NCBI RefSeq assembly: GCF_014204415.1
Contig: NZ_JACHLE010000005.1
Coordinates: forward strand, 187,145 to 251,144
Direction: 5' to 3'
DNA: 64,000 nucleotides
Source of the DNA: Chryseobacterium defluvii
GTDB taxonomy: Bacteria; Bacteroidota; Bacteroidia; Flavobacteriales; Weeksellaceae
A program made the translations under genes and the position numbers. Numbering within the stretch: position 1 is the stretch's first letter; each line of letters starts with the position of its first letter. Shown here one piece after another: positions 35,782 through 45,203 of this stretch. Under the pieces are notes generated by a model. It had not been told where the DNA came from, made no database searches, and saw only the letters and a program-made list of their open reading frames with translations.

Positions 35782-35855
35782 ACTGCATATACACTGCAAA
35801 CACGCAATTAATTGAATTTCAACACACTGAACAAAAAACGCAGTATAAATGCAGT
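35782..35855. promoter_or_regulatory. Symmetric array of ACTGC/GCAGT sites
   Basis: ACTGC at 35782-35786 and 35793-35797 (start-to-start 11 bp) is mirrored by GCAGT at 35840-35844 and 35851-35855 (also 11 bp). The two pairs are 42 bp apart. Helical spacing and symmetry suggest a regulator binding as dimers on one face of the DNA. It lies upstream of the surface-gene run on the minus strand. Confidence 0.45.
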
Positions 35856-36093
35856 CATAAAATATGAAAGCTAATTGATAGTGTTTTTATGGCATCAGCG
35901 TACATATTTTTACTAATATAACTTGTTTATCAGAAAATCCGGGTTTTACCAACTTAATAGAACTTTAGGTTACGGAAGTAGGACTCCTATAATAAATTTC
36001 GGATCCGCTTGTCTGCAATATATATTCATTTATGAAACAAGAAATAATACCAAAAACTCCGCTATGATTAAATTATTCTTTTACAAAAAAATA
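35856..36093. other. Rest of the 35652-36176 gap
   Basis: AT-rich spacer between the surface-gene promoter region and the terminator of the TPR-HTH genes. A 62-codon plus-strand frame at 35923-36111 shows no signal, domain or homology that I recognise. I see no RNA gene. Confidence 0.4.
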
Positions 36094-36119
36094 AAAAACA
36101 CTCACTTATGAGTGTTTTT
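36094..36119. terminator. Bidirectional intrinsic terminator
   Basis: An 11-bp perfect stem (AAAAACACTCA) with a CTTA loop, flanked by A- and T-runs. It lies 58 bp after the end of the TPR-HTH gene at 36177 on the minus strand. Confidence 0.75.
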
Positions 36120-36176
36120 ATGGGTAAATTCTTATAAATATTGTCATTCATAAAATGATATTGGAAAGCCTTTTAA

Positions 36177-37616
36177 TTATAATGACAGTACCCAGCTATT
36201 AAAATCAGTGTCAGGTGGTAGATCCATCTTTTTACGGAGCCTGTATTTCTTTGATTCTACGGTGCGTATTGACATACCAGCGTATTGTGCGATCTCTTTA
36301 TTGGAGAATCCAAGCCTTATAAATGCACAGAATTTCAGGTCATTGTGAGTAAGACCGGGATATCGGAGGGTAAGATTATTATAAAAATCAGAATATGTTT
36401 CTTTAAACTTTGTCATCAATGAGGGATCTCCGTTTATGGCAAGCTGCACTACTTCTTCATATGTGGTATTTAATTTTCTCCTGAGAATATCCGTTTCTTT
36501 TTCTTTTTGATCAATCAATAAATTCTTCTTTTTCTGATTTCCTTTATAAATGTTAAGGAGTATCATAATCATTGCAGTACAGGCCAGAATAATACTTATC
36601 ACCATATTGTAAAGGTTCTTTTTATTTACCTTCTCATCTTCAGCCTGTTCGCTCAGTAGTTTTTCTATTGGCATATCAAGGATACTTTTTTCAATCCGGA
36701 CAATGCTGTCATTCAATGTGGAATATTTTATCAGGTATTTATTCTCATTCTGAACATCATTTAAATATCTGTACACTTCGGCAATAAGTTTATAAGCTTC
36801 CAGGTCTCTTCTTCTGTTACCCATTTTTTGTGTAATAGTCAGTGACTCCAAAAGATATTCCAACGCTTTTTTATATTCTTTTCTGGCTATGTATAATTCA
36901 CCGTATGCCCTTAATACATTAGCCTTTCCCTCCAGCGGGGCTTTTCTGGCCAATACGAGATCGTTTGCTTTATTAATATAATATTCTGCTGAATCTATAT
37001 TTTCTGCGCTCAGATGCCTTTCTGCTATAACTATATATAACATAGGCCTTGGAGACAACATGCATTTACGTTCATTACTGTATACGGAATCCATCATCCC
37101 CAGGTAACTGAAACTTGATCTTTTCCAGTCATAAACATTTTGCTTACGTCTTTCGCTTTCCTGCCTGTCTTTAATCTTATAGGCGAACTTCAGGGACCTA
37201 TCAAAGCTTTTAACAGCCTGCCGGTGCAGCCCTAAAAAATAATAATTTCTTCCATACACATCATATAGCCGGGCTTTTAGTTCATTGTCATTGAGCGCTT
37301 TAAGCTTTTCATCTGCTTTTTCAAGAATATGTAGACTTTCTTTATTCCTGTTTAATGCTAATAATGATCCGGCCAGATTAATATATCCCCTTATCTCACC
37401 CTTACTATAATTCAGCTTCTTAGAATAATTGATAAGCTTCTGCTCCAACAGGGTTACTCCTTTGTAATCTCCTATATTCATCAGCCGTTCATATTCTTTT
37501 TTTTGCAGGCTGTCTATTTCCGCAATGCTATATATTTGTGCATCCAGATTCGTGACAAAAATCAGACAGATAAAAAAGCATACTTTCTTTAAGGAACAAT
37601 GTAAATTTTTAACCAT
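36177..37616 (-). CDS. Membrane-anchored TPR protein with C-terminal LuxR-type HTH
   Basis: 479 residues. A signal peptide (about 1-26, ending NLDAQ) is followed by IYSIAEIDSLQKKEYERLMNI, TPR-like helices, one membrane helix (about 340-360) and a coiled coil. The C-terminal HTH has HNDLKFCAFIRLGFSNKEIAQYAG and SIRTVESKKYRLRKKM. It is a close tandem paralogue of the next gene upstream (73 bp). A periplasmic sensor with a cytosolic DNA-binding domain is likely. Targets are probably the nearby surface genes (inference). Confidence 0.86.
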   Translation of the reverse strand: MVKNLHCSLKKVCFFICLIFVTNLDAQIYSIAEIDSLQKKEYERLMNIGDYKGVTLLEQKLINYSKKLNYSKGEIRGYINLAGSLLALNRNKESLHILEKADEKLKALNDNELKARLYDVYGRNYYFLGLHRQAVKSFDRSLKFAYKIKDRQESERRKQNVYDWKRSSFSYLGMMDSVYSNERKCMLSPRPMLYIVIAERHLSAENIDSAEYYINKANDLVLARKAPLEGKANVLRAYGELYIARKEYKKALEYLLESLTITQKMGNRRRDLEAYKLIAEVYRYLNDVQNENKYLIKYSTLNDSIVRIEKSILDMPIEKLLSEQAEDEKVNKKNLYNMVISIILACTAMIMILLNIYKGNQKKKNLLIDQKEKETDILRRKLNTTYEEVVQLAINGDPSLMTKFKETYSDFYNNLTLRYPGLTHNDLKFCAFIRLGFSNKEIAQYAGMSIRTVESKKYRLRKKMDLPPDTDFNSWVLSL

Positions 37617-37689
37617 TACTATTAACTAAAGATTACCAATCAAATTTTACAAATAATTCAAAGATTGTGACAGAAAAAAATTTCGTACT

Positions 37690-39138
37690 CTAATGCTCTA
37701 ATGAGGACATCCAACTGCTAAAATCAATATCAGATTCTATCTTCATTTTTTTGCGTAACCGGTACTTTTTTGATTCCACTGTACGTATGGACATATTGCC
37801 ATATTGCGCAATTTCTTTATTAGAGAAATTTAGCTTCATCATTGCACAGAATCTTATATCGTTGGCAGTAAGCTGGGGATACTTATGAATGAGGTTATTA
37901 TAAAATTCAGGATAGGTCTCTTTAAATTTTGTAATAAACAACGGATCCCCATTCACTGCAAGCTGTACAACTTCCTCATATACTGTATCTAACTTTTTCT
38001 TCAGAGTATCCGTTTCTTTTTCTTTTTGATCAATGAGAATATCCTTTTCTTTCTGACTTCTTTTATAGATATTGAAAATGATTATAACTATTGCTACGCC
38101 CCCCAGTATAATCCCTATGATCATATAATAAAGATTATTTTTGCTTTTCTTCTCATTTTCGGCCTGCTCATTCAGTAATTTCTCTACAGGAATGCTTAAA
38201 ATTTCTTTTTCAACTTTATTAAGGCTGTCATTTAAGATCGTATACTTTCTTAAATATTCATTTTCCCCTTGTGCGTTATCTATTAACTTGTAGGTTTCAA
38301 AGATCAGCTTGTAAGCATCCCGATCCATCTTCTTGAATCCTGCTTTCCGGGAAATTGCTAATGATTCAAAAAAATATTGAAGTGCTTTTTCATATTCTTT
38401 TTTTTCAATATATAGTTTACCAAAAGACATTAATACAGAGGCTTTCTGTCTTACAGGGCATTTTTGGCATGAGGATAAAGCTTTGCCAAGATAATACTCC
38501 GCAGAATCCGGTTTTTTATCATACAGATTTCTCTCAGCAATTTCGGCATAAAGCTCAGGATTGGGTGATAGCTGCAAACTCTTGCGCTCCATTCTGAGCA
38601 CAGAGTCCATCATCTGCATTTTAACAAAATTCGTTCTTTTCCATGTATAGATAAGATACAGCCGTTTTTTTCTTTCTTCAGGATCTGAAATCTTTCCGAC
38701 AAACCGTATGGCCCTGTTCAATCTTTCATTGGATTGCCTTTTTAAGCCCAATGCTGAATAATTTTTACCATACACAATATTCAGCCTGGTTCTGAGATTA
38801 GCATCGTTGTAGCTATTCAATTTGCGTTCTGCCATTTCAAGAAAATACATACTTTCCTTGTTTCTGTTCAGAACAACCAATGAACTTGCTATATTCAGAT
38901 AGCCCGTGATCTCTCCCTTAGTATAATGAAGTTCTCCGGATTTCCGGATCAGTTCCTGTTCCTGTATTACTATTCCTTTAAAATCCCCAATATCCTGCAG
39001 CCTCGAAAACTCCTTTTTCTGAAGACTGTCGATCTCAGGGGTTGAGTACATACCTACCTGAGCAAAATAAAATGAGAACCCCGTAAAGAAGAAAAAACAG
39101 AATACCTTTTTAAAATTGTAATCCAGAACCATAATCAT
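37690..39138 (-). CDS. Membrane-anchored TPR protein with C-terminal LuxR-type HTH
   Basis: 482 residues from the ATG at 39138; an ATG at 39132 is equally possible. The in-frame TTG at 39153 lies in the -7 box and is rejected. It has the same build as 36177-37616: signal, IDSLQKKEFSRLQDIGDFKG, TPR helices, membrane helix near 345-365, coiled coil, and HTH with NDIRFCAMMKLNFSNKEIAQYG and SIRTVESKKYRLRKKM. The two genes form a tandem duplicate and probably one transcript. Confidence 0.85.
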   Translation of the reverse strand: MIMVLDYNFKKVFCFFFFTGFSFYFAQVGMYSTPEIDSLQKKEFSRLQDIGDFKGIVIQEQELIRKSGELHYTKGEITGYLNIASSLVVLNRNKESMYFLEMAERKLNSYNDANLRTRLNIVYGKNYSALGLKRQSNERLNRAIRFVGKISDPEERKKRLYLIYTWKRTNFVKMQMMDSVLRMERKSLQLSPNPELYAEIAERNLYDKKPDSAEYYLGKALSSCQKCPVRQKASVLMSFGKLYIEKKEYEKALQYFFESLAISRKAGFKKMDRDAYKLIFETYKLIDNAQGENEYLRKYTILNDSLNKVEKEILSIPVEKLLNEQAENEKKSKNNLYYMIIGIILGGVAIVIIIFNIYKRSQKEKDILIDQKEKETDTLKKKLDTVYEEVVQLAVNGDPLFITKFKETYPEFYNNLIHKYPQLTANDIRFCAMMKLNFSNKEIAQYGNMSIRTVESKKYRLRKKMKIESDIDFSSWMSSLEH

Positions 39139-39150
39139 CAAGTGTTTATA

Positions 39151-39179
39151 CAAAAGTAAAAAAAATCCGCATCATACAA
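39151..39179 (-). promoter_or_regulatory. Promoter of the two TPR-HTH genes (-33 TTG, -7 TACTTTTG)
   Basis: On the minus strand, TTG at 39179-39177 is followed after 18 bp by TACTTTTG at 39158-39151. A good match to the flavobacterial consensus. It places the start codon at 39138 or 39132. Confidence 0.5.
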
Positions 39180-39313
39180 TAATTAATTTGAATAAAAAAA
39201 ATAATTATTATACTTAAAAAAACGATTTTTGATTAAATTATTTAACAAATTCACAATTATTTGATATATTTTAATCAAAATATTAATTTCATATTTTATG
39301 CTTCACATAACAA

Positions 39314-39347
39314 TTGCATCCGTCTTTTTAAATATTTTATATCTTTG
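39314..39347 (+). promoter_or_regulatory. Promoter of the DPP IV-type peptidase gene
   Basis: TTG at 39314-39316 and TATCTTTG at 39340-39347 are 23 bp apart, at the long end of the flavobacterial range. The -7 box is 20 bp before the ATG at 39368. Confidence 0.5.
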
Positions 39348-39367
39348 AGATCTTTATAAATTGAGAA

Positions 39368-41497
39368 ATGAAAAAATTCCTATTCACTTTTACCATTGCT
39401 GCTGTTTTTCAAAGCTTAACAGCACAGGAAATTACTTTAGATAAAATATATTCGGGATATTACCGCGGAAAAGGCATTGCCGGGATTACTTCTATGAAAA
39501 ACGGTGAAAATTACCTGGTAATAGAACAGGGCGGAATTGCAAAATATTCTTATAAAACTTTCCAAAAAGAAGGAAATATTGTTGATGGACAGTTTGAAAG
39601 CTACGAGTTTTCTGATGATGAATCTAAAATCCTACTTCTGAAAGAGAGTGAGCCTGTTTACCGGCACTCTTTTTTAGGAAAATTTGACGTTAAGGATCTG
39701 AAAACAGGTAAAATAATCAATCTTAATGACGGAAAAGCCGTTCAGGAACCCAGATTTTCTCCAGATGCAACGAAAGTAGCTTTCATTGTCGATAACAATC
39801 TGTTTTATCAGGACCTGAATTCAGGAAAGATTAATCAGATCACTAATGACGGAAGAAAAAATTCTATCATCAACGGATTGGCAGACTGGGTATATGAAGA
39901 AGAATTCGGACATGCGCGACAATATGAATGGACAGAAAATTCCGATGCAATTGTTTTTGTAAAATCGGATGAAAGCGAAGTTCCTGAAGTGTATATTCCT
40001 GTTTACGGAAAATTGCTCTATCCTGCTGAAATGCGTTTCAAATATCCAAAAGCAGGAGAAAAAAATGCAATGGTTTCAGCACAGTTATACCGTCTGGATT
40101 TAGGGAAAACAATATCATTGGATTTAAGTTCTTTTAAAAATTATTATATCCCTAATGTCTTCCAGACAACAAAGCCTGATGAAATTGTTCTGATCACCTC
40201 TGAAAGAATACAGAATGCATCGGATGTCCTGAAAGTCAACACCAAAACAGGAGCGGTTCAGAAACTATTTACCGAAACTGATGACAAATGGGTAGATATG
40301 GACAGCCCTACTCTGGAATTCCTAGAAGATAATTCTTTCCTTTGGGCTTCTGAAAGAGATGGAAACCGCCATTTGTACTGGTATGACAAAGAAGGCAAGC
40401 TGAAAAAACAGGTTACCAAAGGAAATTGGGAAATAACCGACTATTATGGCTACAATCCAAAATCCAAAGAGATCTACGTTCAGACCACTGAAAAAGGGAG
40501 TATCAATAAGGTCGTTTCCAAGATCAATATTGAAAACGGGAAATCTCAGCTGATCTCCAATGCCGAGGGGAATAATTCCGCCAGCTTCAGCAAAAACTAT
40601 AACTACTTCATAGAAACATCATCTACAGCGGCTCAACCTTATAACTTTGTTTTAAAAGACAGTAATGGAAAAATCTTAAAAGAACTTCAGAATAATAACG
40701 ACCAGCTGAAAAAACTTCAGGCAGATAATTTTGCAGTGAAAGAATTCATCACAATTCCCAATGAGACTGGTGACCAGATGAATGCATGGATCATGAAGCC
40801 TAAAAACTTTGATCCCAATAAAAAGTATCCGCTATTCATGTTCCAATATTCAGGACCTGGTTCACAGCAGGTTTCAAACTCCTGGGATAACGGCAATGCA
40901 TTATGGTTCAACCATCTCGTTCAGAAGGGATATATCGTAGCCTGTGTAGACGGGCGCGGTACAGGCTATAAAGGAGCCAGATACAAGAAGGTAACCTATA
41001 TGAACCTGGGAAAATATGAGATTGAAGACCAGATTACCGCTGCAAAATGGTTAGGGAACCAGCCATATATCGATAAAAGCAGGATAGGGATCTTTGGATG
41101 GAGCTATGGCGGCTATATGGCGAGCCTGGCCATGACAAAAGGTGCCGATTTTTTCAAAGCAGGAATTGCCGTTGCTCCGGTAACCAACTGGAGGTTTTAT
41201 GACACGGTTTATACCGAAAGATTTATGAGAACACCACAGGAAAATACTGACGGCTATGATAAAAATTCACCGACAGAGTTTGCAGGCTTATTGAAAGGTA
41301 AATTCCTGATGATCCATGGAACTGCTGATGACAATGTACATTTCCAGAATTCTATGCAGTTCTCAGAAGCTCTGATCCAAAATAAAAAACAGTTTGAATT
41401 TATGGCTTACCCTGATAAAAACCATAGTATTTATGGTGGAAATACCAGACCTCAGTTATATCAAAAAATGACAGATTTTATTCTGGAAAATTTATAA
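39368..41497 (+). CDS. Dipeptidyl peptidase IV-type S9 peptidase
   Basis: 709 residues. A signal peptide (ending SLTAQ) is followed by a beta-propeller (about 25-480) with WVYEEEFGHARQYEW, the Glu-Glu motif that binds the substrate N-terminus in DPP IV. The alpha/beta-hydrolase domain has the catalytic Ser579 (GWSYGGY), Asp654 (TADDNVHF) and His686 (KNHSIYG). It cuts X-Pro dipeptides from peptides in the periplasm. The next genes are three POT peptide transporters, which fits a peptide-use cluster. Confidence 0.94.
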   Translation: MKKFLFTFTIAAVFQSLTAQEITLDKIYSGYYRGKGIAGITSMKNGENYLVIEQGGIAKYSYKTFQKEGNIVDGQFESYEFSDDESKILLLKESEPVYRHSFLGKFDVKDLKTGKIINLNDGKAVQEPRFSPDATKVAFIVDNNLFYQDLNSGKINQITNDGRKNSIINGLADWVYEEEFGHARQYEWTENSDAIVFVKSDESEVPEVYIPVYGKLLYPAEMRFKYPKAGEKNAMVSAQLYRLDLGKTISLDLSSFKNYYIPNVFQTTKPDEIVLITSERIQNASDVLKVNTKTGAVQKLFTETDDKWVDMDSPTLEFLEDNSFLWASERDGNRHLYWYDKEGKLKKQVTKGNWEITDYYGYNPKSKEIYVQTTEKGSINKVVSKINIENGKSQLISNAEGNNSASFSKNYNYFIETSSTAAQPYNFVLKDSNGKILKELQNNNDQLKKLQADNFAVKEFITIPNETGDQMNAWIMKPKNFDPNKKYPLFMFQYSGPGSQQVSNSWDNGNALWFNHLVQKGYIVACVDGRGTGYKGARYKKVTYMNLGKYEIEDQITAAKWLGNQPYIDKSRIGIFGWSYGGYMASLAMTKGADFFKAGIAVAPVTNWRFYDTVYTERFMRTPQENTDGYDKNSPTEFAGLLKGKFLMIHGTADDNVHFQNSMQFSEALIQNKKQFEFMAYPDKNHSIYGGNTRPQLYQKMTDFILENL

Positions 41498-41517
41498 TTT
41501 GAAATTAAAACTAATAT

Positions 41518-41552
41518 ATCCCTTGCATAGTCTCTACTGCAGGGGATTTTTA
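41518..41552 (+). terminator. Intrinsic terminator after the peptidase gene
   Basis: A 10-bp stem (ATCCCTTGCA against TGCAGGGGAT, one wobble) with a 10-base loop is followed by T-run. It lies 20 bp after the stop at 41497. Confidence 0.7.
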
Positions 41553-41614
41553 TATTCATTTTATTAATCATAAGTACAAGATATAATTTATTTTATGAAT
41601 TAAAATTAAAAACC

Positions 41615-41622
41615 TATTTTTG
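41615..41622 (+). promoter_or_regulatory. Putative -7 element for the first POT transporter
   Basis: TATTTTTG fits TAnnTTTG, 21 bp before the ATG at 41644. The upstream in-frame TTG at 41620 lies inside the box, which rules it out as a start. Confidence 0.45.
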
Positions 41623-41643
41623 GGAGATTTGAAATTTGAAAAT

Positions 41644-43299
41644 ATGAAGACTAAACATCCTAAAGGATTGCCTTACCTGTTTTTTACCGAGATGTGGGAA
41701 CGTTTCGGATACTATTTGATTCTCGGAATTTTTGTCCTTTATGTGATAGAACCCACGGGCATGAAAGGAGGCCTTGGCCTTCCGGATAAAACAGCCGATG
41801 ATATTTTCGGGACGTATATTGCCCTTACTTATCTCACTCCTTTTATCGGAGGATTTTTGGCAGACAGGGTTTTAGGTTATATCAAATCTATTTATTTAGG
41901 CGGTTTTTTAATGGCTGCCGGATATATTGGGATGGGTGTTTTCAAAGAACTTCCATTATTCTATACTTCTTTAGCATTAATTATAATCGGGAATGGTTTC
42001 TTTAAACCTACCATTTCTACCCTGTTAGGAAACCTTTATTCAGAAGAGCCTTATAAAGCCAACAAAGATTCCGGGTATAATATTTTCTATATGGGGATCA
42101 ACATCGGAGCTTTCATATGCAATATCATCGCAGCTTTCATGCGTAATAAATTCGGTTGGGGAGAAGCATTCATCACTGCCGGAGTCGGGATGCTGATAGG
42201 ACTTGTTATTTTCACGATCGGTAGAAAGCATTACATTCACGCTGCACAGATGAAACCTGTACAGGAAGGTGATACCAAGCTTTCTGAGATTTTGATGAAA
42301 GTTTTCTTACCTGCAATCATTGCCGGGGCAATCGGCTGGTTTATCCCGGGTAATATTATAGGAAGTGATAATACGGATGCCTTCATTTTTGCATGTATTC
42401 CGGTTATTTATTTCTATGTTTCTCTTTATTTCAAAGCCAAACCCGATGAAAAAGCATCTATCGGTGCTTTACTTTCCATTTTTTTGGTCAGCATGTTTTT
42501 CTGGGCGGTTTTCAAGCAAAACGGAACAGCTTTAACAAGATGGGCCAATTATTATACGGACAGAAGTGTTCCCGCAGCCTTAGAAAAACCTTTGGAAAGT
42601 ATTTATATGGTAGACGGAAAAGGCTATGGGGATAAAGAAGTTCCTGTTTATGATGATCAATATCAATCTCAGAAGGATAAAGATGGAAAAACCATTAAAA
42701 CTATGGGAAAAGATATCTATTTTAGAAATCTTTCTCCTGAACAGCGCTCGGAATTAGAGAAAAACCCTGAAAAAGAGGTTTATTTATACAATACTGAATT
42801 GTTCCAGTCCATCAATCCATTTTGGGTGATCGCCCTGACGCCGGTTGTAGTAGGTTTTTGGGCTTTGTTAAGAAGAAAAGGAAAAGAACCTCTAACGCCT
42901 ACAAAAATTGTTTTAGGATTATTCATTTCAGGAATATCCTGTTTAGTAATGGTTCTGGCGGTAATGGCCGGTGATAACGGTGCTGTAAAAGTATCTCCGT
43001 GGTGGCTGGTGGCCAGTTATGGAGTGATCACAATCGGAGAACTATGCCTTTCTCCAATGGGACTTTCTTTTGTTTCAAAGCTTTCTCCGGCAAGAATTAC
43101 AGCTCTGATGATGGGAGGATTTTTCCTTGCTAACTCTGTAGGGAATAAGCTTTCCGGTATTCTGGCAAGTACATGGTACAGCTATGATAATAAAATGAAC
43201 TACTTCCTTGTGAATTTTGCCTTGTTGATCTTTGCTACCTTTTTAGGCCTTTCCATGCTTAAGAGGCTGAATAAGATCATGAAGGAAAAAGGACATTGA
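41644..43299 (+). CDS. POT family proton-dependent peptide transporter
   Basis: 551 residues from the ATG at 41644. It has the PTR2 motifs FFTEMWERFGYYLIL (helix 1, ExxERFxYY) and LTYLTPFIGGFLADR, plus GNGFFKPTIST and GELCLSPMGLSFVSKLSP. It has 12-14 membrane helices and a charged insert at about 310-370. POT proteins bring in di- and tripeptides with protons. It is first of three POT genes, with an intrinsic terminator after it. Confidence 0.94.
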   Translation: MKTKHPKGLPYLFFTEMWERFGYYLILGIFVLYVIEPTGMKGGLGLPDKTADDIFGTYIALTYLTPFIGGFLADRVLGYIKSIYLGGFLMAAGYIGMGVFKELPLFYTSLALIIIGNGFFKPTISTLLGNLYSEEPYKANKDSGYNIFYMGINIGAFICNIIAAFMRNKFGWGEAFITAGVGMLIGLVIFTIGRKHYIHAAQMKPVQEGDTKLSEILMKVFLPAIIAGAIGWFIPGNIIGSDNTDAFIFACIPVIYFYVSLYFKAKPDEKASIGALLSIFLVSMFFWAVFKQNGTALTRWANYYTDRSVPAALEKPLESIYMVDGKGYGDKEVPVYDDQYQSQKDKDGKTIKTMGKDIYFRNLSPEQRSELEKNPEKEVYLYNTELFQSINPFWVIALTPVVVGFWALLRRKGKEPLTPTKIVLGLFISGISCLVMVLAVMAGDNGAVKVSPWWLVASYGVITIGELCLSPMGLSFVSKLSPARITALMMGGFFLANSVGNKLSGILASTWYSYDNKMNYFLVNFALLIFATFLGLSMLKRLNKIMKEKGH

Positions 43300-43324
43300 T
43301 TTATTTTTTCAATACAAAATATTA

Positions 43325-43352
43325 AGCTGTAGAAAGATTCTACAGCTTTTTT
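43325..43352 (+). terminator. Intrinsic terminator after the first POT gene
   Basis: A 10-bp perfect stem (AGCTGTAGAA, loop AGA) is followed by six T's. It lies 25 bp after the stop at 43299. Confidence 0.85.
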
Positions 43353-43373
43353 ATTTAAAATAAAATTAAAACC

Positions 43374-43403
43374 TTGTAAAAAACTCAAAAAAAACTATAT
43401 TTG
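43374..43403 (+). promoter_or_regulatory. Promoter of the second POT transporter (-33 TTG, -7 TATATTTG)
   Basis: TTG at 43374-43376 and TATATTTG at 43396-43403 are 19 bp apart, a textbook flavobacterial promoter. The ATG follows 28 bp later. It sits just after the terminator, so this gene is transcribed on its own. Confidence 0.6.
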
Positions 43404-43431
43404 CTAGTCTTAACAAAAATTAACAATAAAT

Positions 43432-45144
43432 ATGGATACAGTTCAGCAAAAAGGACACCCGAAAGGTTTGTGGGTTCTTTTCAGCACAGAGATGTGGGAG
43501 CGTTTCAACTTTTATGGAATGAGGGCTATTCTCAGTCTATTTATGGTTCACGCTTTAATGTTAGGTGAATCAAATGCTTCTATCATTTATGGTGGATTTC
43601 TTGCATTATGTTACCTTACTCCCTTATTAGGTGGTTTTATTTCGGATAGATTTCTAGGTAACAGATACTGTATTATTTTAGGAGGTAGTTTAATGGCTAT
43701 TGGCCAATTATTATTATTCTATAGTGCAAGTACCTTTGATGGTAATCTTGATTTATCAAAGAGTGTATTTTGGCTAGGACTTCTTGTAATTATATTTGGA
43801 AACGGATTTTTCAAACCAAATATTTCTTCAATGGTTGGAAGTCTTTATCCACCTAGTGAGAAAACAAAATTAGACTCTGCATTTACTATATTTTATATGG
43901 GAATTAACATCGGAGCATTATTGAGTCAGTATTTTGTTCCTATGATTGCAGACGTTGTAGTTGATGGTAAACAAGACCCTTATGTTTTTAAATGGGGATA
44001 CCTTCTTGCCGCAATAGCAATGATTTTGGGTACTCTTATATTCTTTTTCCTAAAAAATAAATATGTGGTAACGCCGGAAGGAAGACCTATCGGCGGATTG
44101 CCAAAACATAACACAAGTGCAGATTTCGAAGAAGGAGAAACTCAGACTGCCAAGTTTTCAGGAGCGTCTTTGGGTATTACCGGTTTAATATTTGTTGCAC
44201 TGTTTTTTGTATTCAGATATATATTGGTAGGTGAATTCGGATTCAGTTCTGTAGAAATGGGACAATTGATTAAAGGAATTATTTATCCTTTCATCTATTC
44301 TGCCGGTATCTCCTTGGCATTCCTCATTATGAGCTCTGCAGAAAATAAGGTGGAGAGACAAAGAATCTGGGTAATTTATATCGTATCATTTTTCATCATT
44401 TTTTTCTGGGCAGCATTTGAACAAGCAGGTTCTTCATTGACTTTCATTGCATCGAATCAGACCGACAGAACATTCTTATTCGGTTGGCAAATGCCGGCTT
44501 CAATGGTACAAATCTTCAATGGTTTATTTGTAGTTATATTAGCTGTCCCATTCAGTTTGATGTGGGATAATCTTAGAGCCAAAGGAAAAGAACCTATTTC
44601 TCCCTTTAAACAAGCTTTAGGTTTAGCGCTTATTGCCCTTTCATATTTTATTATAGCCTACAATGTAAAGGACTTAGGAAATAGTGGCTTACTTGCTATC
44701 AAATGGCTCATTCTTCTTTATTTTATCCAGACCTGTGGTGAGCTTTGCTTATCTCCGATCGGTTTATCCTTGGTGGGTAAACTGGCTCCAAAAAGGTTTG
44801 CTTCATTATTGTATGGTGTATTCTTTATTTCCAATGCAGCAGGCTATGCCTTAGCTGGTACTTTAGGTTCAATCCTACCGGCAACGGGTGATAAGTTCAA
44901 AAAAGCCCAGGAAATTGGAGTAAACTTACAAGATGTCTTAGATAAAAAAGTAACCTTAAATCCTGATCAGGTTGCAGCATTTGAAAAAGCTCAGTTACCA
45001 TTACAAAACCCTACCTTTGCCGGATTTGAAATTCACAATTTATTCGAATTCTTTATGGTATTCGTTGTTTTGTGTGGTATTGCAGCAGTAATTTTAGCAT
45101 TAATTTCTCCGGTCCTGAAGAGAATGATGCATGGCGTAAAGTAA
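43432..45144 (+). CDS. POT family proton-dependent peptide transporter
   Basis: 570 residues. It has FSTEMWERFNFYGMRAIL, LCYLTPLLGGFISDRFLG, GNGFFKPNISSMVGSLYP and GELCLSPIGLSLVGKLAP. It has 12-14 membrane helices. It differs from the first and third copies by a soluble insert near 490-530 (QEIGVNLQDVLDKKVTLNPDQ). A terminator follows, then the DUF1016 gene. Confidence 0.94.
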   Translation: MDTVQQKGHPKGLWVLFSTEMWERFNFYGMRAILSLFMVHALMLGESNASIIYGGFLALCYLTPLLGGFISDRFLGNRYCIILGGSLMAIGQLLLFYSASTFDGNLDLSKSVFWLGLLVIIFGNGFFKPNISSMVGSLYPPSEKTKLDSAFTIFYMGINIGALLSQYFVPMIADVVVDGKQDPYVFKWGYLLAAIAMILGTLIFFFLKNKYVVTPEGRPIGGLPKHNTSADFEEGETQTAKFSGASLGITGLIFVALFFVFRYILVGEFGFSSVEMGQLIKGIIYPFIYSAGISLAFLIMSSAENKVERQRIWVIYIVSFFIIFFWAAFEQAGSSLTFIASNQTDRTFLFGWQMPASMVQIFNGLFVVILAVPFSLMWDNLRAKGKEPISPFKQALGLALIALSYFIIAYNVKDLGNSGLLAIKWLILLYFIQTCGELCLSPIGLSLVGKLAPKRFASLLYGVFFISNAAGYALAGTLGSILPATGDKFKKAQEIGVNLQDVLDKKVTLNPDQVAAFEKAQLPLQNPTFAGFEIHNLFEFFMVFVVLCGIAAVILALISPVLKRMMHGVK

Positions 45145-45161
45145 TTCTATCAAAATATGGT

Positions 45162-45192
45162 AAAAACCTCTGCAAAGTCAGAGGTTTTTTTT
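45162..45192 (+). terminator. Intrinsic terminator after the second POT gene
   Basis: An 11-bp perfect stem (AAAAACCTCTG, loop CAAAGT) is followed by a T-run. It starts 18 bp after the stop at 45144 and ends just before the DUF1016 start. Confidence 0.85.
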
Positions 45193-45203
45193 ATTTTCGT
45201 GTG

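Noticed and set aside
35923-36111. 62-codon frame in the gap between the surface genes and the TPR-HTH genes
   Set aside because: Runs into a terminator hairpin and shows no recognisable protein features.
41620-41643. TTG start 24 bp upstream of the POT ATG
   Set aside because: The TTG lies inside the TATTTTTG -7 box; the ATG at 41644 gives the normal POT N-terminus.
45072-45203. Upstream extension of the DUF1016 gene
   Set aside because: It overlaps the transporter gene and the terminator hairpin; the ATG at 45204 opens with the family sequence.
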